From contig JAFTFV010000064.1 in the NCBI GenBank assembly GCA_017458265.1, positions 1 through 64,000 on the forward strand: a stretch of DNA of 64,000 nucleotides. Direction: 5' to 3'. The position numbers and the translations under genes were made by a program. Numbering within the stretch: position 1 is the stretch's first letter; every line of letters starts with the position of its first letter. Origin of the DNA: Bacteroidales bacterium (lineage in GTDB: Bacteria > Bacteroidota > Bacteroidia > Bacteroidales > UBA932). The notes under the pieces were generated by a model. The model made no database searches, was not told the DNA's origin, and worked only from the letters and a program-made list of their open reading frames with translations. Below are positions 56,293 through 64,000 of the stretch, piece after piece.

Positions 56293-56320
56293 CAAAATTA
56301 GCACAATTTACTTATCTTTG
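56293..56320. promoter_or_regulatory. Divergent boxes of thyA and the NSS transporter
   Basis: TAATTTTG on the minus strand ends 6 bases before the thyA ATG. TATCTTTG on the plus strand (56313-56320) gives a leader of about 20 bases to the transporter start. Confidence 0.65.
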
Positions 56321-56342
56321 CAAGAGCTGTATCTAAGCTGAC

Positions 56343-57677
56343 GTGAAACAGGGCAGAGAAAATTTCGGAAGCCGCATAGCGGTTGTTCTGGCCATGGCGG
56401 GAAGCGCTATCGGCCTTGGGAATATATGGAGATTCCCCTATCTTGTGGGACAGAACGGAGGCGCCGCTTTCGTTATCGTTTATATCCTTGCATGCATCGT
56501 ACTTGCCCTGCCGATATTCTTTGCAGAAAGCATTATCGGCAGAAGGGGCCGCGGGAACACTTTCGGGGCGATGAAAAAACTGGCTCCGGGAACGCGCTGG
56601 AAATGGGTCGGGCTGCTTACCGTCCTCACGCCGGTCATCCTGCTTGGATACTACTCCGTGGTTGGCGGCTGGTCTGTAGACTATCTTTGGAAAGCATGCA
56701 CCGGCGCATTCGCAAACGACCCGAGGGGCCTTTTCGGCGGATTCATTTCCAAGACCTGGGAGCCGATAATAATGCATACCATATTCATGGCTCTCACCGC
56801 CCTTGTGATTCTCCTCGGGGTAAAGAACGGCATCGAGAAATTCTCAAAGGTGGCCATGCCTCTGCTGTTTGTGCTTATAGTCGCAATTGCTGTTTACGGG
56901 ATGACTCTGCCGGGGTCTTTCAAGGGCGTGGAGTACCTTGTGAAGCCGGATTTTTCTAAGCTTGGCCCGGGCAGCATAGCGGCGGCCATGGGACAGGCTT
57001 TTTTCTCAATGTCCCTGGGCGTAGGTACCATTCTCACGTATGCGTCTTATTCTCCGGAAAACGAGAGCATGCTGGATTCGGGAATCGGCACGGCGGTGTC
57101 TGACCTGATGTTTGCCCTGCTTGCGGGATTCGCCGTGATGCCGGCTGTGTTCTCGGCAGGAATCGCCCCTGGAGAAGGCCCCGGGCTGGTTTTCGATACG
57201 CTGCCGTTTATCTTCAACCAGATGCATTCGGTGGTGGGCGCGGCTGTTTCCATCCTGTTTTTCCTTACCGTTCTTGTGGCGGCGCTCACGTCCTCCATTT
57301 CCCTCCTGGAGGTTGGTGTAGCGTACCTTTCGGAGGAAAAGGGGATGAGCCGGCGCAGAAGCACCGTTATTCTCGCCCTCATAACGTGGGCGATAGGAAT
57401 CGTATGCTCGCTGTCATTCGGCCCGCTGTCCGGGGTGAAGGTCATCGGCCTTAGCTTCTTCGATCTTCTGGACAAACTCTGCAGCAACGTGCTTATGCCT
57501 CTCGGCGGGCTTCTCTTCGTGATTTTCGTGGGCTGGAAAATGTCCAAGGCCGACGTCCGCGACGAATTCACATCCGGCGGCAGGCGAAACACGCGCATCT
57601 TCGGGCTGGTATACTTCCTCATCCGTTACGTGGCGCCGATAGGGATCGTCATTGTTGGCCTGACCGCTTTAATTTAG
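56343..57677 (+). CDS. Sodium-dependent transporter, NSS family
   Basis: This is an inner-membrane Na+ symporter of 444 residues with about 11 hydrophobic segments, related to LeuT. The sodium-site helix 1 reads IAVVLAMAGSAIGLGNIWRFPYLVGQNGGAAFVIVY, the family signature. FFSMSLGVGTILTYASYSPE corresponds to the broken helix 6. Amino acids are the likely cargo, but the substrate is not readable. The start is GTG at 56343, and no ATG fits before the signature. A hairpin at 57684-57715 follows. Confidence 0.94.
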   Translation: MKQGRENFGSRIAVVLAMAGSAIGLGNIWRFPYLVGQNGGAAFVIVYILACIVLALPIFFAESIIGRRGRGNTFGAMKKLAPGTRWKWVGLLTVLTPVILLGYYSVVGGWSVDYLWKACTGAFANDPRGLFGGFISKTWEPIIMHTIFMALTALVILLGVKNGIEKFSKVAMPLLFVLIVAIAVYGMTLPGSFKGVEYLVKPDFSKLGPGSIAAAMGQAFFSMSLGVGTILTYASYSPENESMLDSGIGTAVSDLMFALLAGFAVMPAVFSAGIAPGEGPGLVFDTLPFIFNQMHSVVGAAVSILFFLTVLVAALTSSISLLEVGVAYLSEEKGMSRRRSTVILALITWAIGIVCSLSFGPLSGVKVIGLSFFDLLDKLCSNVLMPLGGLLFVIFVGWKMSKADVRDEFTSGGRRNTRIFGLVYFLIRYVAPIGIVIVGLTALI

Positions 57678-57683
57678 GTAGGT

Positions 57684-57715
57684 CCGTCCTTGAAAAAGGC
57701 CATTTTTAAGGACGG
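57684..57715 (+). terminator. Hairpin after the NSS transporter
   Basis: CCGTCCTT (57684-57691) pairs with AAGGACGG (57708-57715) around an A/T-rich loop, starting 7 bases after the stop. There is no clear T run, so it is only a probable terminator. Confidence 0.55.
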
Positions 57716-57755
57716 GTTGGAATAATTAATCAATTATTATTATCTTGCACCCGCT

Positions 57756-58709
57756 ATGAGAAAGTGGGTGTTGATTGTATTTCTGTGCTGCCTGTCAATG
57801 GCTGCACGCGGCGGGGAGAGGGATTCCCTGAGGGTGATGTTCTGGAACCTTGAGAACTTCTTTGACTGGCGGAATGATTCCACCAGCGTGTCCGACGCTG
57901 AGTTTTCTTCCCGGGGAGAAAGGCGCTGGACAAAGAAGCGTTTTTACGCCAAATGCAATGCCGCGGCAAAAGGGATACTGTGGACGGCCGGGGAAGAAGG
58001 AGGCCTCCCAGACGTGATTGGCTTTGCCGAGGTGGAGAACTCCTTTGTCCTGAGGCGTTTACTGCAAAGTACAGCACTCGTAAAGCTGGACTACCGCGTT
58101 GTTCACTATGACTCGCCGGACCCGCGCGGAATTGACGTGGCGCTTCTTTACCGCTCGTCGCGCCTAAGCCTTGTAGATTCAAAGCCATGCCATCTGTTGC
58201 AGGACAGTACCGTAATGGCAACGAGGGATATCCTGCTGGCACATTTCACGGCTCCGGACGGGGAGGATGTGGCCGTACTCGTGAACCATCATCCTTCAAA
58301 GTACGGAGGGGCGGCATCGGAGCCCCGCCGCCTGAAGGCCGTAGAACGGCTGAAGGAGGTCAGGGATTCGCTGCAGAACGCCGGAGTTATGCACATTCTG
58401 GCCATCGGGGATTTCAACGACACCCCGGACAATCCCGCTTATAAGCTTCTGGGAATGAAAAACCTGGCTCTTCCGCTTCACAGGAAAGGCCAGGGCACTA
58501 TCAAATATGACGGCAGATGGGAGCTTATCGACCTTGTGTTCACCTCGGGCATGGATGCCACGATGAAAATAGTTCATATTCCATTCCTGGAGGAGCCTGA
58601 TGCTGCCCACGGCGGCACAAAACCGCTTCGCACCTACACCGGCCCCCGCTACCGCGCCGGCGTCTCCGACCACTGCCCGGTGTGGGTTGTGGCGCGGACC
58701 GCAGAATAG
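57756..58709 (+). CDS. Secreted endonuclease/exonuclease/phosphatase-fold protein
   Basis: This 317-residue enzyme has a signal peptide (MRKWVLIVFLCCLSMAARG) and the EEP fold. Motifs are VMFWNLENFFD (Asn), DVIGFAEVEN (catalytic Glu), RGIDVALLYR (Asp), HHPSKYGG, IGDFNDTPDNPA (Asp and Asn) and SDHCPVW (final His). The set is complete, so phosphoesterase activity is likely, on nucleic acid or a phosphorylated small molecule in the envelope. A weak TATCTTGC precedes the gene. Twin hairpins follow it. Confidence 0.9.
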   Translation: MRKWVLIVFLCCLSMAARGGERDSLRVMFWNLENFFDWRNDSTSVSDAEFSSRGERRWTKKRFYAKCNAAAKGILWTAGEEGGLPDVIGFAEVENSFVLRRLLQSTALVKLDYRVVHYDSPDPRGIDVALLYRSSRLSLVDSKPCHLLQDSTVMATRDILLAHFTAPDGEDVAVLVNHHPSKYGGAASEPRRLKAVERLKEVRDSLQNAGVMHILAIGDFNDTPDNPAYKLLGMKNLALPLHRKGQGTIKYDGRWELIDLVFTSGMDATMKIVHIPFLEEPDAAHGGTKPLRTYTGPRYRAGVSDHCPVWVVARTAE

Positions 58710-58718
58710 ACGGAAAAT

Positions 58719-58828
58719 GGCGAAGGTCTGTTTTTTTGTGACAGACCTTCGCCGTTAATATTGCCTTACAGCAGCGTGAGTGGCCGATTGTGCGGCTAAG
58801 GTCTGCGCAAAAAAAACAGACCTTCGCC
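58719..58828. repeat. Twin hairpins between convergent genes
   Basis: GGCGAAGGTCTG / CAGACCTTCGCC (58719-58753) is a perfect 12-base stem with a T-rich loop. A second hairpin, AAGGTCTG / CAGACCTT, at 58798-58824 ends in another full copy of CAGACCTTCGCC (58817-58828). It lies between the EEP gene and the CpXC gene, so a bidirectional terminator is likely. Confidence 0.8.
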
Positions 58829-58833
58829 AAAAA

Positions 58834-59445
58834 TTATCTGAAAAAGCGGCCAAGCCAAACGGCATCCACCTGGGCAAAGCCGGCATCGGGAGTGATGGCG
58901 GGGTTGCGGGAAAGGATGGCGCGGGCGTCTTCGTAGACGTTGAAGCCAACGTTGATGACGTTCATCTGGCCGTTTAGGGGGAAGGCCATGACAATGTCGT
59001 TGTCGGCACCTTCAGTGCGCATGAATTTGAGGGGGGCGTCGGCAGCCAGGGGGTTCTTGGCGGCAAGTTCCCGGCGGGTGACCCACTTGCACATTTCCAT
59101 GACGGTGTCTTCAAGGCCGGATGCGAAGATGTTCACCTTTTCGATGAGTTCGCCGGCTTCTCTCACAAGGCGGAAAGTATAGCCCTGGAGCTGTTTCACG
59201 GCCTCTTCTGCGGCCTGCGGGGGAACCGCATCCCCGGGGAGGAGCCAGATCATGAGCTTAGTCTCCGGGTCATGGTACAGGGTCTGGTATTTAAGAAGGT
59301 TGCGGGTGCCGCAGTAAGGGCATTCGGCAACGAAAAGGGAACCGTCCCTGACCCGGGCCTTAAGAGACGGGTCAAGGGCGGTATTGATGCTTTGGTAAAC
59401 CTGCGCCTCAAACGAGGAACCGCAGTGTGAACAGACGGCTGTCAT
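58834..59445 (-). CDS. CpXC-domain protein
   Basis: This 203-residue cytoplasmic protein begins with a CpXC domain: VCSHCGSSFEAQ near residue 4 and AECPYCGTRNLLKYQTL near 56. The four Cys in C-x-x-C pairs probably bind zinc. The rest is helical with no further motif I can name. Family function is unknown. Its start shares bases with the galK stop (TAATG), so it is translationally coupled to galK. Confidence 0.85.
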   Translation of the reverse strand: MTAVCSHCGSSFEAQVYQSINTALDPSLKARVRDGSLFVAECPYCGTRNLLKYQTLYHDPETKLMIWLLPGDAVPPQAAEEAVKQLQGYTFRLVREAGELIEKVNIFASGLEDTVMEMCKWVTRRELAAKNPLAADAPLKFMRTEGADNDIVMAFPLNGQMNVINVGFNVYEDARAILSRNPAITPDAGFAQVDAVWLGRFFR

Positions 59446-60587
59446 TAGAGCTTGCGGGCGCCGTCAGAGATTACCACGTCGTAGATCTTGGGAGCGTGGC
59501 CGAACTTGGCTGCAAACTGCTCCTTGGCTGCGGCGATGAAGCCGTCGTAGAGTTCTTCCTTCACCAGGTTGATGGTGCAGCCGCCGAAGCCGCCGCCCAT
59601 TACGCGGGAGCCGGTGACGTCCATCTTGCGGGCGAGCTTGTTCAGGAAGTCAAGTTCCTCGCAGGAGACCTCGTACAGGCGGCTGAGGCCGAAGTGTGTC
59701 TGGTACATCATTTCACCCACGGTCTCGTAGTCGTCCCTTTCAAGGGCGTCGCAGACGTCGAGAACGCGCTGCACTTCGCCGATAACGTATTCTGCGCGGA
59801 GGAAGTCTTCCTCGGGAATCTGTTCGCGGACCTCGTCAAGCCAAACGCGCTTTGCATCCGAGAGGAATTCAACCTCCGGATGGTTCTTACGGATTGCAGC
59901 AGCTGCGTTTTCGCAGGAGGCGCGGCGCTTGTTGTATGCGCTGGAAGCGAGCTCATGCTTTACGCAGGAGTCGATGAGAACCAGTTTGTAGCCCTTGGGA
60001 TGGAAGGGGAAATACTTGTATTCCAGGGTCTTGCAGTTAAGGCGGATAAGGGCGCCCTCTTTGCCAAAGACGGAAGCGAACTGGTCCATGATGCCGCACT
60101 TCACGCCGCAGTAGTTGTGCTCTGTGCTCTGGCCGATCTTTGCAAGTTCGAACTTGTCGATTCCGTTGCCGAAGATGTCGTTCAGGGCAAATGCAAAGCA
60201 GCTTTCCAGAGCTGCCGATGAGCTGAGGCCTGCGCCGAGGGGAACATCGCCTGCGAATACGGCGTTGAATCCCTCTACCTTGCCGCCCCTCTTGATGGTC
60301 TCACGGCAGACGCCGAAGATATAGCGGGCCCACTGTTTGTCGGGAACATCCTCCTCATTGAGGCCGAATTCAGCACTCTCGTTGTAGTCCAGCGAAAACA
60401 CCTTCACCTTGGGTGTGCCGTTGACCTTGATTGCTGCCATGATTCCGCAGTCGATAGCACCGGGGAACACGTAACCACCATTGTAGTCTGTGTGTTCGCC
60501 GATGAGGTTGATACGGCCTGCTGATGCATAGAGAACGCCTTCCTCGCCGAAGAGGGCCTTGAATTTTTCCTGGATTTTCTGTTTCAT
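59445..60587 (-). CDS. galK: Galactokinase
   Basis: GalK phosphorylates galactose at O1. The length of 380 residues is normal. Motif 1 is GRINLIGEHTDYNGGYVFP, the substrate-binding signature. Motif 2 is PLGAGLSSSAALE, the ATP loop, and motif 3 is GGGFGGCTIN. The catalytic Asp lies in GIMDQFAS. A TATATTTG box about 33 bases upstream, at 60620-60627, is its promoter. The partner epimerase galM is fused to DHFR at 54-55 kb, not here. Confidence 0.96.
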   Translation of the reverse strand: MKQKIQEKFKALFGEEGVLYASAGRINLIGEHTDYNGGYVFPGAIDCGIMAAIKVNGTPKVKVFSLDYNESAEFGLNEEDVPDKQWARYIFGVCRETIKRGGKVEGFNAVFAGDVPLGAGLSSSAALESCFAFALNDIFGNGIDKFELAKIGQSTEHNYCGVKCGIMDQFASVFGKEGALIRLNCKTLEYKYFPFHPKGYKLVLIDSCVKHELASSAYNKRRASCENAAAAIRKNHPEVEFLSDAKRVWLDEVREQIPEEDFLRAEYVIGEVQRVLDVCDALERDDYETVGEMMYQTHFGLSRLYEVSCEELDFLNKLARKMDVTGSRVMGGGFGGCTINLVKEELYDGFIAAAKEQFAAKFGHAPKIYDVVISDGARKL

Positions 60588-60643
60588 ATATTTGTAGTCA
60601 TTAGTTTTCGTATGTCTTACAAATATAGTAAAACTTTCTGAAA

Positions 60644-60694
60644 AGAGATTTCTCGACTTCGCTCGAAATGACAGGAGGCGCTCGAAATGACAGG
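60644..60694 (-). repeat. REP-like repeat, copy 3, with partial duplication
   Basis: The element GAGATTTCTCGACTTCGCTCGAAATGACAGG is followed at once by a second copy of its last part, CGCTCGAAATGACAGGAGG. It fills the gap between the ychF stop and the galK promoter. Confidence 0.75.
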
Positions 60695-60698
60695 AGGG

Positions 60699-61802
60699 TT
60701 AAACGTTGAAGAGGAAGTGCATGATGTCACCGTCCTGGACAACGTAGTCTTTGCCTTCGATGCCCATCTTGCCGGCGGCGCGGACTGCAGCTTCTGTCTT
60801 GTACTGGACGAAGTCTTCGTACTTGATGACCTCGGCACGGATGAAGCCGCGTTCGAAGTCCGTGTGGATGACGCCTGCGGCGCGGGGGGCCTTGTCGCCT
60901 GCGACGATGGTCCAGGCGCGGCATTCATCGGCACCGGCCGTGAAGAAGGTCCTGAGGCCGAGGAGTTTGTAGGCACCCTGGATGAGACGGACGACTCCGC
61001 TTTCCTCAAGGCCCATTTCCTCCAGGAACATCTGGCGGTCTTCGTATTCTTCGATTTCGGCAATTTCGGCCTCTGTCTTGGCGGCGATCACGAGGATTTC
61101 TGCGTTTTCGGCAGCAACAGCCTTTCGCACGGCGTCTACGTAGGCATTTCCGCTCACGGCCGATGCCTCGTCTACGTTACAGACGTACATCACCGGCTTG
61201 TTGGTGAGAAGATAGAGGTCGTGGGCCATCTGCTCCTCTTCCGGATTTTCCGGAACGACGGTGCGGCAGGATTCTCCCTTGAGAAGGGCATCGCGATACC
61301 GGAGAAGAAGCTGAAGGAGTTTCTTTGCGTCCTTGTCTCCGCCGGTCGTGGCCATCTTCTCTACCTTCTTGATGCGGTTTTCCACCGTTTCAAGGTCCTT
61401 GATCTGGAGTTCGGTATCTACAACCTCCTTATCACGCACAGGGTCTACGGAACCGTCTACATGCACGATGTTGCCGTCGTCAAAGCAGCGCAGCACGTGC
61501 AGGATGGCGTCTGTTTCGCGGATATTCGCAAGGAACTGGTTGCCAAGGCCCTCTCCCTTTGAAGCACCCTTCACAAGGCCTGCGATGTCCACTATCTCCA
61601 CAGTTGCGGGAATGGTGCGCTTGGGCTGGCAGATGTCAGAGAGAACCTCAAGGCGTTTGTCTGGAACGGATGTTGAGCCAACGTTGGGGTCGATGGTGCA
61701 AAACGGGAAATTGGCGCTCTGGGCCTTTCCGCTGCTGATACAATTAAAAAGAGTAGACTTGCCCACATTAGGCAAGCCTACTATTCCACATTTCAAAGAC
61801 AT
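60699..61802 (-). CDS. ychF: YchF/OLA1-type ribosome-binding ATPase
   Basis: This cytoplasmic GTPase-fold protein of 367 residues prefers ATP and binds ribosomes. G1 is GLPNVGKSTLFN (8-19), G3 is DIAGLVKGASKGEGLGNQFL, and the specificity loop is NVDE in place of NKxD, the YchF hallmark. The C-terminal TGS domain holds RTFFTAGADECRAWTI and DFERGFIRAEVIKYEDF. A REP-like repeat ends 1 base before the ATG and supplies its leader. Confidence 0.97.
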   Translation of the reverse strand: MSLKCGIVGLPNVGKSTLFNCISSGKAQSANFPFCTIDPNVGSTSVPDKRLEVLSDICQPKRTIPATVEIVDIAGLVKGASKGEGLGNQFLANIRETDAILHVLRCFDDGNIVHVDGSVDPVRDKEVVDTELQIKDLETVENRIKKVEKMATTGGDKDAKKLLQLLLRYRDALLKGESCRTVVPENPEEEQMAHDLYLLTNKPVMYVCNVDEASAVSGNAYVDAVRKAVAAENAEILVIAAKTEAEIAEIEEYEDRQMFLEEMGLEESGVVRLIQGAYKLLGLRTFFTAGADECRAWTIVAGDKAPRAAGVIHTDFERGFIRAEVIKYEDFVQYKTEAAVRAAGKMGIEGKDYVVQDGDIMHFLFNV

Positions 61803-61803
61803 A

Positions 61804-61832
61804 GATTCTTCAACTACGTTCAGAATGACAGG
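61804..61832 (-). repeat. REP-like repeat, copy 4 (ychF leader)
   Basis: GATTCTTCAACTACGTTCAGAATGACAGG is a slightly mutated copy. It occupies most of the 39-base gap between ychF and the foldase gene. Confidence 0.75.
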
Positions 61833-61841
61833 AAGGAACTA

Positions 61842-63929
61842 TTAATAGAACCTGGCACGGTTGTCCTTTACGGCACCTTCCATCATCACCGGGAGAAGCA
61901 TCTGCTGGTGATACTGGTCGATGCGGGCCTGTGCGTTCTGTGCATCATCCTCTGTGTAGTAGGAACCGGTCTCGCGGCCGTTTACCTTGAACACATAGGT
62001 TCCCATGATGCCGGCAACAGGACCGGAAATGACGCCTTCCTTGGCTGCTGCCACTGCACCTACGAATGCGGGTTCCGTGGTAGGAGCGGAGTTGGTGGAG
62101 AAGGTCACGTCGGAGACCTCGCTCACGGTTGTTCCAAGTGCGGTTGTAATTTCCTCGAGTGAGCCGAGGCCTGCAATCTGGGAAGCAACGTCGGCGCAGC
62201 GCTTCTCAGAATACTTCTCACGATAGAGCTGGTTCTTGATCTGCTCGGAGACTTCATTCACGGGAGCGTAACCATCCTTGTGGGCGCCCTTGACGGCAAC
62301 TACGAAGAAGTAGTTGTTGTCCACGGTGATGATGCCGGAAGCCTTGCCGGGCTTGTTGTCGAATGCCCAACGGGTAACTTCCTTTGCGTGGGAGATTGCT
62401 CCGTAGGTGTCTGTGCCCTCGTTGATGGTGAGGCTGCGGGAGTAGATGCCGGTAGAGTCGCATGCGGCTTTGTAGTTGGCATACTTGCCTGCAGTGCGCA
62501 CTGCGAGGAGGTTGGCCTGGTTGTAAACGGAAGCATAGGTTTCCTTGCTGGGAAGGGTGGCCTTCTCATAGATGGCAACCTTCTTCTTTGCAACGGGCTT
62601 GGTGGCCTTCACAACCTCAACGATATGGGTGCCATACTGTGAATTGAGGATATAAGGCTTGCCGACAGTTGCTGTGAGAACGGACTCGAAGCCGGGGATC
62701 ATGCTGTTCTGGGTCATCCAGCCAAGGGTGCCGAATTCGCCGTCGAAGGCGTTGTTCCTGTCGACGGAGTTGGCCTCTGCAAGGGCTGCGAAATTGTTCT
62801 TGTTCACAAGCTTGATGAGGCTGTCTGCTGTATGGCGGGCAGCTGCTCCCTGGAACATGATGTGGCGTACGAGCACTGAATCAGGAACGTTTCCGAGTTC
62901 CATGATGCGGGCTGCGTAGAATGTGTTCCCGGACTTGATGACAGGAGAAGTGCCGGCCTTTGCGCCGCTCACGAAAGCGTCAACGTCTGCGTTTACGCTG
63001 CGGAGGTCGCCGCTCTTGTACCAGCGGTCCTGCCACTGGAGGTCTGAGTTCTTCTGGAGGAATGCGCGCACGTTTTCAGTGGTTGCAAACTCGTCATAAG
63101 TTGCAACGAAGTCCTGGTTCTGGGCCTCGATGTCTGCTGCGGAAGGGACAACCTCATAGACAGCGTACTCGATATCCCTGCTGGCGTTCTGCTTGAAATT
63201 CTCCTTGTGGTCGTTGTAGAACTTCTTGATTTCTGCAGAAGAAACAACGATTGAGGAATCCTGGGGGAAGTAGGTGTTGGGAGCCATCACAAAACTTACG
63301 GAAGCGGTTGTGTTGTTCTCTGCAACGGCCTTCTTCTGCTCAAGGGAGTTGACCAGGGATGCTGCGCTGAACAGGGTGCCGTACTTCTCGGTGAAGCGGT
63401 TGTTGCGGACGGAATTCTGCATGTAGTTCCTGAGAAGGAGTACACGGCCGGATTCGTCTGCAGAAGCCTGCTCCATGAAGTCGCGAACGAGTTCTGGGGA
63501 GAAGTTTCCGTTCTCATCCATGAAGAAACCGGAAGAGGTCACAACGGGTGAAGGGTTCTCGCCGACGAAGAGGTCTATTTCCTCCTGACGGCCCACGTTG
63601 ATACCGGCTTTGCGGATTGTGGGGATTACGAGGTTCTCCTGAACCAGCTCCTGCCATGCCATTTCACGGGTCTGGCGCTGGGCCTGCTCTGAAGAGGCGG
63701 AGGTGCCGGAGGTCATTTCACGGATGTCGGACAGGCGTTTTACCTGGGCGTCAAAGTCCTGATAAGTAATTCTTTTGCTGCCGATTTTACCCACGTCATA
63801 CTTTGTAGATGCAGACTGGATGGTCTGGATAATGTCTGACGGGTTAACAAGGAAGAGTAACAGACCGAAGGCAATGATGATAGATGCACCAATGCCGAAT
63901 TTGGTTCTGATGGTCTCGAGTGCTGCCAT
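61842..63929 (-). CDS. PpiD-like membrane-anchored peptidyl-prolyl isomerase
   Basis: This periplasmic foldase has 695 residues. It has one N-terminal transmembrane helix (about 12-32, IGASIIIAFGLLLFLV) and a SurA-type N-terminal domain with ITYQDFDAQVKRL. A parvulin domain lies around residues 355-450: VLVRHIMFQGAA, then FDGEFGTLGWMTQNSMIPGFE and GKPYILNSQYGTHIVEV. A second, less clear, parvulin-like region follows. The layout matches PpiD, which sits at the SecYEG exit. The promoter box TATTTTTG is at 63955-63962, with a leader of about 25-30 bases. The gene starts 71 bases from the window end. Confidence 0.93.
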   Translation of the reverse strand: MAALETIRTKFGIGASIIIAFGLLLFLVNPSDIIQTIQSASTKYDVGKIGSKRITYQDFDAQVKRLSDIREMTSGTSASSEQAQRQTREMAWQELVQENLVIPTIRKAGINVGRQEEIDLFVGENPSPVVTSSGFFMDENGNFSPELVRDFMEQASADESGRVLLLRNYMQNSVRNNRFTEKYGTLFSAASLVNSLEQKKAVAENNTTASVSFVMAPNTYFPQDSSIVVSSAEIKKFYNDHKENFKQNASRDIEYAVYEVVPSAADIEAQNQDFVATYDEFATTENVRAFLQKNSDLQWQDRWYKSGDLRSVNADVDAFVSGAKAGTSPVIKSGNTFYAARIMELGNVPDSVLVRHIMFQGAAARHTADSLIKLVNKNNFAALAEANSVDRNNAFDGEFGTLGWMTQNSMIPGFESVLTATVGKPYILNSQYGTHIVEVVKATKPVAKKKVAIYEKATLPSKETYASVYNQANLLAVRTAGKYANYKAACDSTGIYSRSLTINEGTDTYGAISHAKEVTRWAFDNKPGKASGIITVDNNYFFVVAVKGAHKDGYAPVNEVSEQIKNQLYREKYSEKRCADVASQIAGLGSLEEITTALGTTVSEVSDVTFSTNSAPTTEPAFVGAVAAAKEGVISGPVAGIMGTYVFKVNGRETGSYYTEDDAQNAQARIDQYHQQMLLPVMMEGAVKDNRARFY

Positions 63930-63954
63930 TTTTATTCAGTTTTTATATTCTATT

Positions 63955-63962
63955 CAAAAATA
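63955..63962 (-). promoter_or_regulatory. -7 box TATTTTTG of the PpiD-like gene
   Basis: A TAnnTTTG box lies 25 bases before the ATG. Nothing else is seen in 63930-64000. Confidence 0.5.
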
Positions 63963-64000
63963 AAGGACCGCAAAAATAGTGATTTTCTTCCAAATAACCA

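Overview
The window looks like chromosomal DNA of a gut-type member of the Bacteroidales (Bacteroidota), with moderately high GC content. The evidence is: many promoters with the Bacteroidota -7 box TAnnTTTG, a class III glutamine synthetase, an S46 dipeptidyl peptidase, DUF5106 and DUF6377 lipoproteins, the SUF iron-sulfur system and an EF-G2 paralogue. Almost all of it is coding. No gene-free stretch exceeds about 220 bases. There is one tRNA, and no rRNA operon or CRISPR array.

Layout. 1-375: the end of an IS21-like insertion that cuts a DUF6377 lipoprotein gene. 0.4-4.3 kb: sufB-pnuC-sufC-sufD and tsaE. 4.4-8 kb: an unknown lipoprotein, ispE and comM. 8.1-12 kb: a shikimate operon aroB - aroD/aroA fusion - aroC. 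12.1-20.8 kb: a tRNA-Leu gene followed by guaA, glnN, glmS, pyrG, a guaB remnant and a lone Bro-N gene, closed by a perfect 20-bp copy of the tRNA 3' end. 20.8-29 kb: a secreted unknown, a 5'-nucleotidase, a Gfo/Idh oxidoreductase, nagB, a NagB-like/PIG-L fusion and an ENPP-like phosphodiesterase. 29-37 kb: an MMPL exporter, a PLD-family lipoprotein, a purine permease and EF-G2. 37.2-38.8 kb: a probable peroxide-response operon (ferritin-like, glutathione peroxidase, MarR) with palindromic operators. 38.8-46 kb: CPBP protease, mutS, YfhO-like protein and a glycosyltransferase. 46-50 kb: S46 peptidase, Mrp and RNase HII. 50-57 kb: a giant outer-membrane protein, a DUF5106 lipoprotein, a DHFR-GalM fusion, thyA and an NSS transporter. 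57.7-64 kb: a secreted phosphatase-fold protein, CpXC, galK, ychF and a PpiD-like foldase.

The most notable points are: the tRNA-Leu direct repeats that bracket a block of glutamine-metabolism genes with different leucine codon use; two unusual enzyme fusions (AroD-AroA and FolA-GalM); a NagB-like domain that has lost its catalytic Asp and His; an attenuator-like hairpin in the nagB leader; paired operators next to a MarR operon; a dispersed REP-like repeat that has entered coding sequence; and a window-wide habit of -7 boxes only 4-8 bases from start codons, which implies leaderless mRNAs. Positions and motifs were read by eye. Family assignments rest on recognised motifs and no database search was run.
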